The notes under the pieces were generated by a model, which was not told the origin of the DNA, searched no databases, and saw only the letters and a list, made by a program, of their open reading frames with translations. Below are positions 21,127 to 31,640 of a stretch of 64,000 bases of DNA, one piece after another. How positions within the stretch are numbered: the first letter of the stretch is position 1; each line of letters starts with the position of its first letter. The stretch is from assembly GCA_023614405.1 (NCBI GenBank), contig CM042697.1, forward strand, positions 467,896,744 through 467,960,743, read 5' to 3'. The translations under genes and the position numbers were made by a program. The stretch comes from Avena insularis. Taxonomy: Eukaryota; Streptophyta; Magnoliopsida; Poales; Poaceae.

Positions 21127-21588
21127 TCACATGGATGTTAAACAAATACACCATGCATTAGGGAGCATGCGAGTCAGTGTCGCAAGCAGCATGTCAGCCA
21201 GCGCCGATGTCCAGGGATTCAACAGCATGGGACGCGGGCTCCACGTATGTTGTGCCATTGACTGTGCTGTTTTTCCTTTCCGCCAGCGGGAACATAACCT
21301 TCCGCCAGCAACAACGTGCCCACAGCATCCTCCCGCCGGTCGACGTGGCGGGAAGGACCTTTGGCCTTCCTCCATGGCGGGATGAGTAACCCGCCTCTGA
21401 CGATGGCGGAAGGTGCCACGTGTCACCTTTTCCGATTTCCGTCAGGGCATATTTGACAATCGATTCGATAGAGGGGTAGATTTGGCGATGAGAAATTGCA
21501 GGAGTGCATATTTGTAAAAAAGTCTACGGTGAAATCAGTTCGATCGATCCATCTATGGCGTGAGCAGTCAGATCAATTGATCCTACGT

Positions 21589-22947
21589 GTTTGGATGTCG
21601 GAATTTAGCATTGGAATTGAATTGAAGTAGAAATTCTAAATCCAGGATAGAAAGGAAATGACTCTCAATTCGAATTCTATTGTTTGGATGTGTTTGGAAT
21701 CTGCTATTAGAATCGAATGGTGGTACCCAATTCCAGTTCCTGTTTGGATGTATAAACCATGGGAATATTTTGTTTAATTTGAACAATATAAAGTTGTATA
21801 CATGTATAAAAACAGCATGTGTATATTAGAGTGTTTATATTTTATTTTTTACACGTAATAATGTAGTATTTTAATAAAATCAAAAGAACACCGCATGACA
21901 CAGAATAGTTTTTTCAGCCTCGTTGATGTCATAGTTCTGCAATCTGAACAACTAGGATGAAGACAACTCAGGTGTCAGCAAGCTTCAACTTAGATCCAAA
22001 AAAAGAAACATACGTGTTCTAATCGGATGGAAGACACTGCAATATACTTCACACAAGATCTATTATCTGATAGAGTAGCTACACGAGATTATTATGTACT
22101 AAGAAACATTTACACCTGACCTGGCTGCAGATGAGATGCGTGTCCTTGGCTACACGAGATTATTGCAGATAGAGTAGCTACACGAGATATGTTACGTCAA
22201 TACCAGCCCCGGCTGCAGATGAGATGTGTGTCAAATGCACATGTCAATTTCTATATAGGAAACACAAATTTCAAGAACGGCTAGATATATGAGAAGGAAT
22301 TGAATGGAAAGATGGCCAGGTAAGAAGCCGGCTTAGGAAGGAACAACTCTTACAAATTCTCATGTGATCTGCAGATCAAACAGATCACATATTAGACAAC
22401 AGAACATTTTGAGAAAACTCAATCGGGAGGAACAACTCGTGCAACTGGAAGTGGGAAGGGGAAGTGGCCAGCTTGGGGAGGTCCAGGCCGCCGCCGTCGT
22501 TCACCTTCCGCCGCCGTTCCCCTCCTGCCGTCCGGTCGACCTAGGGTTAGGGGCGGGCTCACGGAGGGGACGGACGGGCGTCAGACGACTAGGCCACAGA
22601 GGAGGCCGAGGAGAGGGAGAGGATGGTGGGGAAGGGGAGAGAGGGGGCGGAGAGGAGCTTACCAGAGCCGCGGCTGCCGGTTCCTTCAGGTCGTGGTCTC
22701 TGTCTCCATTGGCAGGAGCTCCAGGTCGTGGCTCTGTTTCTGTTCGACGAACGGGTACGCAACCAGTTTCCGAGCGTTTTCGAGGTAGCGACCTCCGAAT
22801 CGCGGGTGGGGTGCGGGACACAGGCGCGAGGTGGGCTCGGAATTTGCCCCGGTTTCCAGGCCTAGATTTCAAACGCATCCAAACGGCAGAATTGGTGGCA
22901 TGAATTCCAGATTCCATGATTTCGAGCTCCAATTCATACATCCAAAC
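21589..22947. mobile_element. TIR element with GTTTGGATGT ends (about 1.36 kb)
   Basis: GTTTGGATGT at the left end (21589-21598) and its exact inverse ACATCCAAAC at the right end (22938-22947) enclose an AT-rich left arm with two more TGTTTGGATG copies (21681, 21741). A GC-rich right half (22480-22860) looks like a promoter/first-exon region. No transposase motif or clear target duplication was found. GTTTGGATG-type ends are common in grass PIF/Harbinger and hAT MITE relatives. Confidence 0.45.
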
Positions 22948-22969
22948 GTTAGAAGTTCTGAACACACAC

Positions 22970-24345
22970 AAAATGCCCACTTGTCAAAAAAAATTATGGG
23001 AGGTCTCATTTTTTTTTGAAAAGAGTATATATTAATATCACATGGATACCAATTACACCCAGCCTCCGCAACAACGCATGCCCTAGCGGCTCTACGGATG
23101 CACACAACCCAGAAAAAAAGAAAGAAGAATTACAAAAAAAAAGTCCCGCTACAGAGAACTAGTCCACAAAGTAACGAAAGTGACACCATCAGAACAACAC
23201 CAGAAGTCCTCCACTCCAATAATAACGCCTTCAAGAAGAAAACAGTGTCCAAGCGCCGTCGTTGCCCGATCAAAGATCATAGTTTTTTACCCTGGAGAAA
23301 GTCCTTGCTCACAAAACAATGTCTTCAACAAGGTCATCGTCAGACACAACCAGTTAAGGCCAAACCTTGGATTTTCACCCTGCAAGATAAGACTGGGAAC
23401 TCCCCCTGTTTTTTCTTCCCGCACCAACGAGTCCCAGATCACGCAGCCAAATCTTCGTCGCCACAAGAACAAAAATCACCATCGCTACCCTCATATTTTT
23501 GCTATCCTGACATTCTCCGCATCTGACTTCACCATGGCTCTAAGAATGACGCTTGGTGGGGACAAACAACAGATCTTCGCAACGCTTCCACTGGAACCAA
23601 ACGGCCAGAAAAACAAGGTGCGCACGACCGAATGCCTTCCGATCCAGCAATCTCCAGGCATGATACGCCCATGGGAGTTCGCCGGCGGAGCCTTCCGGAA
23701 CCCGCCTCTCCAGACCAGATCAACGAGGGAGACATCAAGCAGATCTTCGTCTTCGTGCGGAAGAAACCAAAGGACCACTACCTTTATTAGATCCGACACA
23801 GCGATCCCCACACCGCTGGCCGGTTTCCAGAGAATGGATCGAGCAGGCAATTAGGGAAAGAGAGCGGATCTAGGACTTCCAACGGAATCCCATCGCCGCC
23901 ACCTCCTCGACCAGATCGCCACCCGCCCCACTTCGGCAGAGGCTGCCGCCTCTAGATCCGAGCTCCCACCGCCGGCCGGAGCCATGATGGCGAGGGGGCC
24001 CCATCCAGTGCCGGCGAACTCCACCCCACCACCGCTCGCCAGGTCGCGCCGCCGTGCGCCAGACCCCGACCGCCGCGCCGGAGGCAGCCCATGCGCGCGT
24101 CACCGAACCCTCCCGAGGACCTCCGCCCAGGCGCTCAAGAGGGACGCGAGGAGAGGCCCCGCGCCGCCGCCGTCGGCCGCACTGGCTTCGCCCGACGGCT
24201 TCCTCCGGCGGCGGCGCGGGAAAGGAGAGGGACCGGCGGCTAGGGGCTAGGGTTTAGAGGTCTCATTTGTAGTAACGATTTACAGTTTATTGCCATCTCC
24301 TCTGAATCGTCTCAAGGAAGATAAGTTACTGCTCATTATTTTGGG
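22970..24345 (+). repeat. Segment duplicated from 19252-19365, copy B, split by a retroposon
   Basis: The duplicate lies at 22970-23011 and continues at 24257-24345 (TGAATCGTCTCAAGGAAG...CTCATTATTTTG). The split point is the retroposon's target duplication. Confidence 0.75.
23012..24256 (-). mobile_element. Poly(A) retroposon with 12-bp target duplication
   Basis: On the minus strand the element starts in very GC-rich sequence (CTAGCCCCTAGCCGCCGG), ends GGTGTAATTGGTATCC...TTAATATATACTCTTTTC and is followed by A(7+). GAGGTCTCATTT is present at both borders (23000-23011 and 24257-24268). These are the marks of LINE-mediated retroposition. I recognise the 3' tail as a common Triticeae non-autonomous non-LTR repeat type. 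No RT ORF is present; the minus-strand frame at 23491-23850 may be chance. Confidence 0.8.
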
Positions 24346-24685
24346 CGACGTGTACAATTTTTCGGGTTGTATCAGTAATTCAGTATGCAAAAAAAAAAAA
24401 AAAACTACTAGCAGACGCAGACAGTAGTAGGCGTAGCTATAATCTAGCGGCATCACTCCTTCTTTCGTACTGTACGATGCAGCAATGTCAAACGCCTGGA
24501 ACTCTTTGCTGGCAGCTGCGTGCATGTGCAACGCTGTACCGCGCATTTGCGAGGGAACATATGTGCAGATTAATTTCAACGGGACTGTTCACGTGTAAGA
24601 CCATGCACTATGTCTGTTCCGTTCAAATGAAAACATGGGAGTACGTGTGCATTGCTTTGGGATACATGCCTTCGTGATTATTCTT
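24346..24685. other. No gene seen
   Basis: Low-copy DNA with an A(16) run near 24390; nothing else supported. Confidence 0.5.
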
Positions 24686-24957
24686 GCAATGGTTAGGGTG
24701 ATAGTATTATAAGATGTATCAATTTGGCAAAAATCTAATATGACATCATAATTAATAAAAAGAGAGGTGGTTAGAGTATCATAGCATATAAAAGTAGAAA
24801 TTATAATGATAAGTAAATTTTATACACACATTTTACATAAAGATTTTATAAATCAATAATTATACTACTACATGATACAATACACTAAAGACATAGTATC
24901 ATACACTAGTATCATATGCATGATACTAATATTATGATACTTCCAGTATGATCAGCC
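24686..24957. mobile_element. MITE-like element with palindromic ATACTAGTATCAT core (about 270 bp)
   Basis: The ends GCAATGGTTAGGGTGATAGT and ...CTTCCAGTATGATCAGCC are imperfect inverted repeats. The interior is rich in GTATCAT/ATGATAC pairs, including ACTAGTATCATATGCATGAT. I recognise this as a common Triticeae MITE type; the superfamily is not resolved. Confidence 0.5.
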
Positions 24958-25037
24958 TTATCCTATAATATATGGGACAAGCCAACTTATTCCATGCATG
25001 TCTACTTTACCTTTACCAGAAAAGAAGCGAACCAACT

Positions 25038-25593
25038 GTTATATATAAAACAACAAGTCTAGCACAACGTTATGCATGGCAGCCACACTAGAACACCTAT
25101 TGTAGTACATAAACAGAAAGAACTAGATTAAATCTTTACTGCAGGAGTCGATAAAGAGGCCATAGTTGGTTGCGTGATGCATGCGAGATCTGGTGTCAGA
25201 GTAGAGGATCTGGCGAAGGTGCGGATGCCCTCCGGCCTCCAGTGGCACTGTCCTGGCATCGGTGGGGTGTAGGTTGGTCTTTCCGTCGCTGCTGCATCTC
25301 CTTATATCGGTAGGACTTCTGCAATTGTAGCGGAGCAAGTGTAGCAGATCGTGAATGTGTATTAGGTTAGATCGTTGTCGAGCTCCCCTCCTTTATATGG
25401 AGTAGGCGACAGGGGACCAAACCATCGAGTTGGTTTTGGTGCCCCGATTAGGACGTGCCGGTTATGTATGAGGTGGCTAAAAACTAGTTACGTAGGAGGT
25501 GGCTAAAAACGTTGGTTTAGTAGGCCCCTCTTTTACTTAATGTTATATTTCCTTTTGACTCTGTCTTTTGTTAACCTGATATATCAACCAACA
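25038..25593 (-). repeat. 3' LTR of the Copia composite (556 bp)
   Basis: On the minus strand it starts TGTTGGTTGATATATCAGG and ends TTTTATATATAACA. It is preceded (element sense) by an AAGAAAAAGAA polypurine tract. It matches 38383-38908 except at the 3' end, which is disrupted in the right copy. Confidence 0.75.
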
Positions 25594-25809
25594 TTCTTTT
25601 TCTTGATGTTAGGTTTAACTTTATTTGCCCATTCTCCATACGAATGATATACCAAAGTGAGAAGTTACAACAGCCAATAAAATGCCATCAAACTCAACTC
25701 TTATACCATACCAACCTATTTTGAAATGGATAAAATTTTACTTGATGGGTGTAGTTCTTATAGTTGTCCCTTCATTTCAGAATTATAAGACTTCCAGTAA
25801 TCCTATGCC

Positions 25810-26195
25810 CGTAACATACTTAAGAAAAATACTAGATGGTAAGCTTTTTGCTAGCAGATCCGCAAGCATACGGGTAGTACTAATATGATTAATATAATAA
25901 TATGATCCTGAATTCTATTTTCACAACATTATACTTTCTATCAATGTGATTGGCAGCATCACTCGACTTGTTGTTACTCGTATAGAAAACTGCGGGTCAT
26001 TATCACAGTACAATACAAGTGGTTCAGAAATATTGTCAACCACTTTGAGCCTAGGAATGAAATTCCTTAACCATACAATTTGTCCAGTGGCCTCGTAACA
26101 TGCTATAAATTCTGCTTGCATAGTAGATGAGTTAATTCAAGAAGAATAAAGAACTTCACCTTCAAGCTAAGACATAATAGTGGTTGGGTAACATC
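25810..26195 (-). pseudogene. Copia RNase H fragment
   Basis: Minus-strand frames contain STMQAEFIACYEATGQIVWL, RLKVVDNISEPLVLYCDN and related pieces, the C-terminal RNase H domain of Copia pol around the conserved glutamate/aspartate positions. Stops interrupt it and a LINE cuts it off from the RT part. In an intact element this domain degrades the RNA strand during cDNA synthesis. Confidence 0.75.
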
Positions 26196-28663
26196 TCACG
26201 TTGAGAAGCAATCGGTGGACCAGCACCACTTTGCCCCGGCTATTGGAAGGGGAGCATAGCTCCATGGATTTTAATTTGGAATCCTTGAATCTTCCTTTGG
26301 CAATCCTTGAGGACTTGAATGCTCCTATTTCGAAGGAGGAAGTTAAAGCGGCCATCTTAGACATGCCCTTCGACAAATCACGGGGCCCAGATGGCTTCAA
26401 CGGTATTTTATTCAAGGCTTGTTAGGATATCATCAAACCAGGCGTTATGGCGGTGGTCTATCACTTCTCCACTATTCATACTTTCAACCTTCATTGGCGA
26501 AACTCCGCTAATATTGTCCTCATTCACAAAAAAATATGGGGCAGAAGACATCTCTGACTTTAGGACAATAAGCCGAATCCAAGGCTTTGCCAAGATTGTG
26601 GCAAATATCCTCCTTGTGCCTAGGTCCTCACATGGAGAACCTTATTTCCACCGATCAAAGTGCATTTATAAAGAAGAGAAGTATTCATGAACACTTCATG
26701 TTTGTTTGAAACTATGCTAGATGGCTCCATCGAAGGAAAATGCCACTCTCTTACTCAAACTTGACATCAAAAAATCGTTTTACTCCGTCCGTTGGGAATA
26801 CATTCTAGAAATTCTCCAACATCTTAGTTTCCCTCCTCGGTTTCACAATTGGATCGTCGCGCTTCTCGCAACCGCCTCCTCCCGGGTCCTCATAAACATC
26901 GTCACTGGCGACCCCATTAAGCATGGACGTGGACTAAGGCAAGGAGACCCGCTCTCTCCGCTCCTCTTTGATATTGCCATTGACCCTCTCTAATGCATTC
27001 TTCAAGTGGCCTCTGACCTTGGTATCCACCACCACCTTCCCGGAAAGGGAGCTCATTTTCGTACTTCTCTTTACGCCGATGATGCGGATATTTTCGTCGC
27101 TCCTTTGCGGGATGACATATCAACTCTTGCACAAATTCTCACAAATTTTAGAAATGCTACAGAGCTTGTCACGAACTTCCATAAGAGCATGGTCGCTCCC
27201 ATTCTATGCGGTGATATAAACCTTGAAGACCTTATGCAATACCTTCCGGCTACCATTACAAGTTTTCCAATGAAGTACTTAGGTTTTCCGCTCTTGGTTG
27301 GAAGACTTAAGCAGACTCATTTCCAATAGCTAGAAGATAAGCCAGCAAAGCGCCTCGATCCTTGGAATGCGAGACAATTCAACATCGGGGCGATAAAGTT
27401 TCTCCTCAATTCAATGCTTTCCTCGCAAGCCATATACCCCCTCCCCACTCTTGATGTCTCATTTGAACCCCTTCAAGCAATCCAAAATATTATTAGAGGA
27501 TATTTTTGGGCGGGGATCGAAAAGTCCACCGGTGGTAAATGCAAAGTAAATTGGGCATTATAGGACTACCTCCATTGGAGGACTTGGCATCCTAAACATG
27601 AATAAATTCGCGAGAGCTCTCCGCCTAAGATGCTCGTGGCATGCTTGGACAACCCCGGAGAGACCATGGGTGGGGTTTGAGAACCCATGCAACAAGGAGG
27701 ATATGGATATTTTCTATGCGTTAACAAAAGTCAATATTGGTGACGAAACAAATCTTGTTTTGGGGACACCCCTTGGGTGGATGGTCTTAGGCCCAAGTCC
27801 ATTGTGCCCACAATTTATGAGTTTTCAAAGAATAAAATTTGGTTCATCTGCATTGCCATTACTTATGACGCTTGGGTTGCTCAACGTGACATCTCAAACG
27901 GTCTTTCCATGCAACAACTTCAAGAATTTATAAAGTTATGGTCAATCACTTTGCAAACTATTTTGGTTCAGGGCATTCCAGACTCTATTCATTGGAAGCT
28001 TACCATTAACAATGAATACTCTTTCTCCTTCGCATACAATGCACAATTTCTTGGGGATATTCTGTCCCCAATGGACTCTATCGTAATGAATAATTAGGCT
28101 CCTCCTAAGTGTAAACTTTTCGCATGGCCCATCATCCAAAAACATGTTTGGACAGCGGACTAGATTGAACGTCGAGGATGGCCTAATGGCAGGAGGTGCC
28201 CCCTTTGCTATTGTGTGGATGAAACAACGCCTCACCTTCATTTCCAATGCCGCTACACCAAGAAGATTTGGACTTTGACAAATGATTGGCTTGAGCTACC
28301 GATCCTAGACCCTTCGGCTTAGGGGTATTTTGATGACGTGTTGTCTTGGTGGAGTTTTATGATCCTACCCGATGGTGGTAGACAAAGGAAGGTGCCGACA
28401 TCGCTAGTCATCCTCATCGCTTGGGAAGTCTGGAGAGAAACAAATGCGAGAACCTTTAATAAGAAATGCACCATCCCTTCCCTCGTGTTCGCTAGGATTA
28501 AGTTAGAAGCTAAATCTTGGGTCCTCGCGGGTGCAAAACATTTGGGTATCTTGATGACGCGAGAGTGAGTGTTTTGTGCGTGTGTGACTTATACTTTAAA
28601 CTTGGAACCTCTCTCTTTATCTATTAATGAATTAAGGAAAATATTTTGCCTTTCTTTAAAAAA
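26196..28663 (+). mobile_element. LINE (non-LTR retrotransposon), 5'-truncated, decayed
   Basis: Successive plus-strand frames give a plant LINE RT: EEVKAAILDMPFDKSRGPDG, LLKLDIKKSFYSVRWEYIL, GRGLRQGDPLSPLLFDIA and the catalytic YADDADIFVAPL at about 27080. A zinc-binding RT tail follows (RRGWPNGRRCPLCYCVDETT, C/H residues) and a C-terminal part to about 28565. At least eight stops or frameshifts interrupt it. It ends in a short poly(A) (28658-28663). The 5' end is ragged and I found no convincing target duplication. It sits inside Copia pol, the host frame resuming at 28664. Confidence 0.85.
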
Positions 28664-30100
28664 GCATGTAGTCTTTAATGCCTTGCATATTACACAAGAC
28701 TTTCTTTGTGGCCTTCTAGTGGTCTAGTCCTGGATTTGATTGGAATCTGCCAAGCATCCCGGTTATAAAAGCCAAGTCGGGATGTGTGCAAACTTGTGCA
28801 TATATGATGCTTTCGACAGCTAAAGTATAAGGAATCGGCTTCATTTGATCGGTTTCATTTTGGAGCAGGTGAGGATGAGCACTTATAAATAATGTATTTC
28901 TTTAGTACTCGCTCAAAAGTATGAATTTGTGATAGTCCAATACACCTTTAGACCTATCCTGATGAATCTCTATGCCAAGGACATATGAGGTTTCACCGAG
29001 ATCTTTCATATCGAAATTGGAAGACGGAAAATTCTTGGTCTCGTGCAGCATTTCCTTATCACTACAAGCCAACAATATGTCATCCACATACAAGATAAAT
29101 ATTATGAACCTACTGCCCTTAAACTTGACATAAATATAGTTGTCCACAACATTTTTTGTAAAACCAAAAGTTCTAATAAGCTTATCGAACTTAAGGTACC
29201 GCAGTCTGGAAGCTTGCTTCAAGCCATAGATGGATTTCTTTAGGTGGCATGACAAATGTTCATTTCCTTCCATGACAAAACCTTCCGGCTGAGTCATGTA
29301 AACATCTTGTTTCAGTTCTCCATTTAGAAGTGTTGTTTTAACATCCTTTTGGTGCAATATGTTGTTTTAACATCCATTTGGTGCAATTCTAGGTCGAAAT
29401 GAGCTACTAGAGCCATGACGATCCGAATCTTTTGATGACACCAGAGAAAAGTTCTCATTGTAATCGATTCCTTCTCTCTATGTGAAGAATTTTGCCAAAA
29501 ATCCTGCGTTGTACCTTTTGACATTCACATTGCTTTAAAGTCATACTTGGTTTTGTAGACCCATTTATAGCCTATTCTTTTAGCATCATTGGGAACTTCT
29601 ACTAAGTCCCAAACATCATTTGACCCCATTAATTTTAACTCATCTTCCATGGAAACCTGTAACTTGGATGAATTAGTACTTTTAGTGGCTTATGAGGTTG
29701 GATCATCCACATTTTCTATATATTTTACATCCTCACTCATGTAAGTGACATAATCATCCGAGTTGAATTTGTTTTTTTCTCGCAGTGATTTTCTCACACG
29801 AGGTGGTGGAGGAGCATCATTATCTTAAGGATCATTTTCTGCATCTGACTGGTGCAATTCTTCATTTTCATTTTCATTAGTTTCAGCATCACCATTAGGT
29901 GGAGGACCTAAAATATTAGATTCAGAATGATGAGAAGTTACTCTCCGTTGTATTGGCAGAATGATCTCTTGGATAGTCAGGAATAGTGCACACACCCGCT
30001 TCTTCTAAAGATCGATCTTCCTTATTTCCATGACTTCATTATCTTCAAAGAACACCACGCTTTTCGGGTATCCACATACTTAGTGGTGTGACACTAGCAC
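28664..30100 (-). pseudogene. Copia reverse transcriptase and connection region, broken
   Basis: The best frame (28902-29357) encodes VKTTLLNGELKQDVYMTQPE, SIYGLKQASRLRYLKF and the catalytic LYVDDILLACSD, then NFDMKDLGETSYVLGIEIHQ. Further frames cover the thumb and start of RNase H (28664-28900) and the upstream DELKLMGSNDVWDLVEVPND region (about 29600). The core catalytic motif is intact, but stops, frameshifts and a 29-bp duplication break the gene. In intact Copia this enzyme copies element RNA into cDNA in cytoplasmic particles. Confidence 0.85.
29331..29388 (+). repeat. 29-bp tandem duplication inside Copia RT
   Basis: TGTTGTTTTAACATCC(T/A)TT followed by TGGTGCAAT occurs at 29331-29359 and 29360-29388. 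The length is not a multiple of three, so it shifts the pol frame. Confidence 0.85.
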
Positions 30101-30144
30101 TTGGCTCACTAGCTAGCTTGCTCTCATATAGGCACACACATAAA

Positions 30145-30387
30145 CTTAACTAGTTCGTCCATACAGCTCCAGGAGCACCCTTTGTAGCCTGATTATACCC
30201 ATATACTGCAAGACATGCAGGAGTAGGAGTTTTACCTCACCACGAGGGCTCCGAACCTGGGTACTTTCTGTGTCTCACCGCACTTGCTTGTACCTAATCC
30301 CGCCTGTGGACACCGTCGCAGTCGCCCTTCTCGCTCCCACACCTCTATCTAGCCTCCTTAGGCGATGCCGTTTCCATAGCAACGACA
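30145..30387 (+). repeat. Gypsy LTR 3'-end fragment
   Basis: GCAGGAGTAGGAGTTTTACC, CACGAGGGCTCCGAACCTGG and the terminal AACGACA resemble the last ~250 bp of the LTR at 2186-3048. The 5' part is missing and no internal region adjoins it. Confidence 0.55.
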
Positions 30388-31640
30388 CATTAATATAGAT
30401 AAAACATGCAACAATCATAAAAAGTTCTAACTATATGCCAAGACATCGTCGGGTGGAAATGGCATATAATTAAAATAACATTAGGGGAAGACTTGCAAAT
30501 TTAACACAATGTTGGTTAGAGTTAATTTCACACTCAGGACATTATCAAAATAAACATCAACAATAACCTCTTAAGAAAATTCATCATACTTGATATCTAA
30601 ATTGATCATGCAACATTAAAACACATTAAATTTTAATTATAACAATGATATGTTTTCTAATCATATTTTAGGCAGTACTTTTTTGTATTTAAATAGTGAA
30701 TCAAGAAATTTGGACATATTAAACATAATTCACTGAAATAAATATAGAAAAATAAAACAAAAACATAAAAATCAAAACGTTCAGCCATGGAAAACTTCTC
30801 CTGGGCCGCAACCTAGCTTCAAAATCGGATAGTTAAGCCTCCAGGTCTGTCAGATGGCCCCGCTGCTCTCAACCGTCAGATGAAAACCAACGATTGTCGT
30901 TGAGCCTAGGCAGATCAAGCGAAGGGGGTGGGGGAGGGGAGTAAAACCCTACTCCTTATCGATTTCGCCTCCTCCCGATACTTTTGCTCCCGTGACCGAC
31001 TGCGACGCATCGCTCCCGCTCCCCTTCCGCTCCGCAACTCACACGCGCAGTGAGCAGGAGAGCAGCCGGTGGCAAGCATTCGGCGGCGCGCAAGGCAGTG
31101 TCTATAGTGATAGGAGCCATCCCCCTCGAATCCATCCTTTCCAGCAACTGAGAGAGCGGAGACGGCGACCAACACGTCCTTTGTCACCCCTGCTGCATTC
31201 TAATGCGCGGTGGCAGTGCTTGCCAGAAAAGCGTGCCCTGGACCAAGTCCGACGTGCTCTTCCATCGAGCATGGCCCTGGCGTCGTTCCGTACGGGTGGT
31301 GACAGGTTGGTGCTCACCTGCGAGGCCAACGGCCATGAAGCGATGACTGTAACCGGCAGCGTGATGGTCATCCACACCGGCGTCCATTTTGCGTCTCATA
31401 GCGCGTCTATCCGCATGTTCCTCCATCGGAAGTGAGCAGCAGCGCGGGATCCTCGCCCTTGCTAGAGTTGTGGTTTCTCAGGTGGCCCCCGAAGGGATAG
31501 ACGATGACCCGACGGTATCAGGTAAGATTTTTTATCCCCAATCCCATGTGCATATTCATAACTATGGTAACGTGTGCATATTAGGGTTAGGGTTCATCAG
31601 AATTGAGGATTTTCTTAATGTGTATGAACATAACTTGCTC
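30388..31640. other. AT-rich then GC-rich segment, origin unclear
   Basis: 30388-30780 is AT-rich with no feature. 30820-31521 is GC-rich with an open plus-strand frame of 147 codons (30992-31435) of unbiased composition, followed by CAGGTAAG at about 31520, a good splice donor. It could be a leader/first exon within the nested retroelement or a captured gene fragment. I recognise no domain. Confidence 0.3.

Larger units (their letters stand above)
19592..21504. mobile_element. DNA transposon with ~90-bp TIRs and GGCGGGAA-type motifs
   Basis: The left end (CTCCTGCATTTTTCCATCGCCAAATCTGCCCC...) and the inverted right end (...GGGGTAGATTTGGCGATGAGAAATTGCAGGAG) pair over about 90 bp, up to GCCACGTGGCAC/GTGCCACGTG. 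Long TIRs suggest a Mutator-like element, but I found no clear 9-bp target duplication. Next to both TIRs are clusters of (T)GGCGGGA(A) motifs. The interior includes a small minus-strand ORF, a Stowaway MITE and two short direct repeats. No transposase is visible, so it is non-autonomous. Confidence 0.6.

Noticed and set aside
22364..22903. 179-codon plus-strand ORF
   Set aside because: Lies in a GC island of a TIR element; low-complexity glycine/arginine composition, no motif, no promoter or splice logic.
23491..23850. 119-codon minus-strand ORF as a retroposon-encoded protein
   Set aside because: In the sense direction of the retroposon but without start context, domain or RT motif; likely chance.
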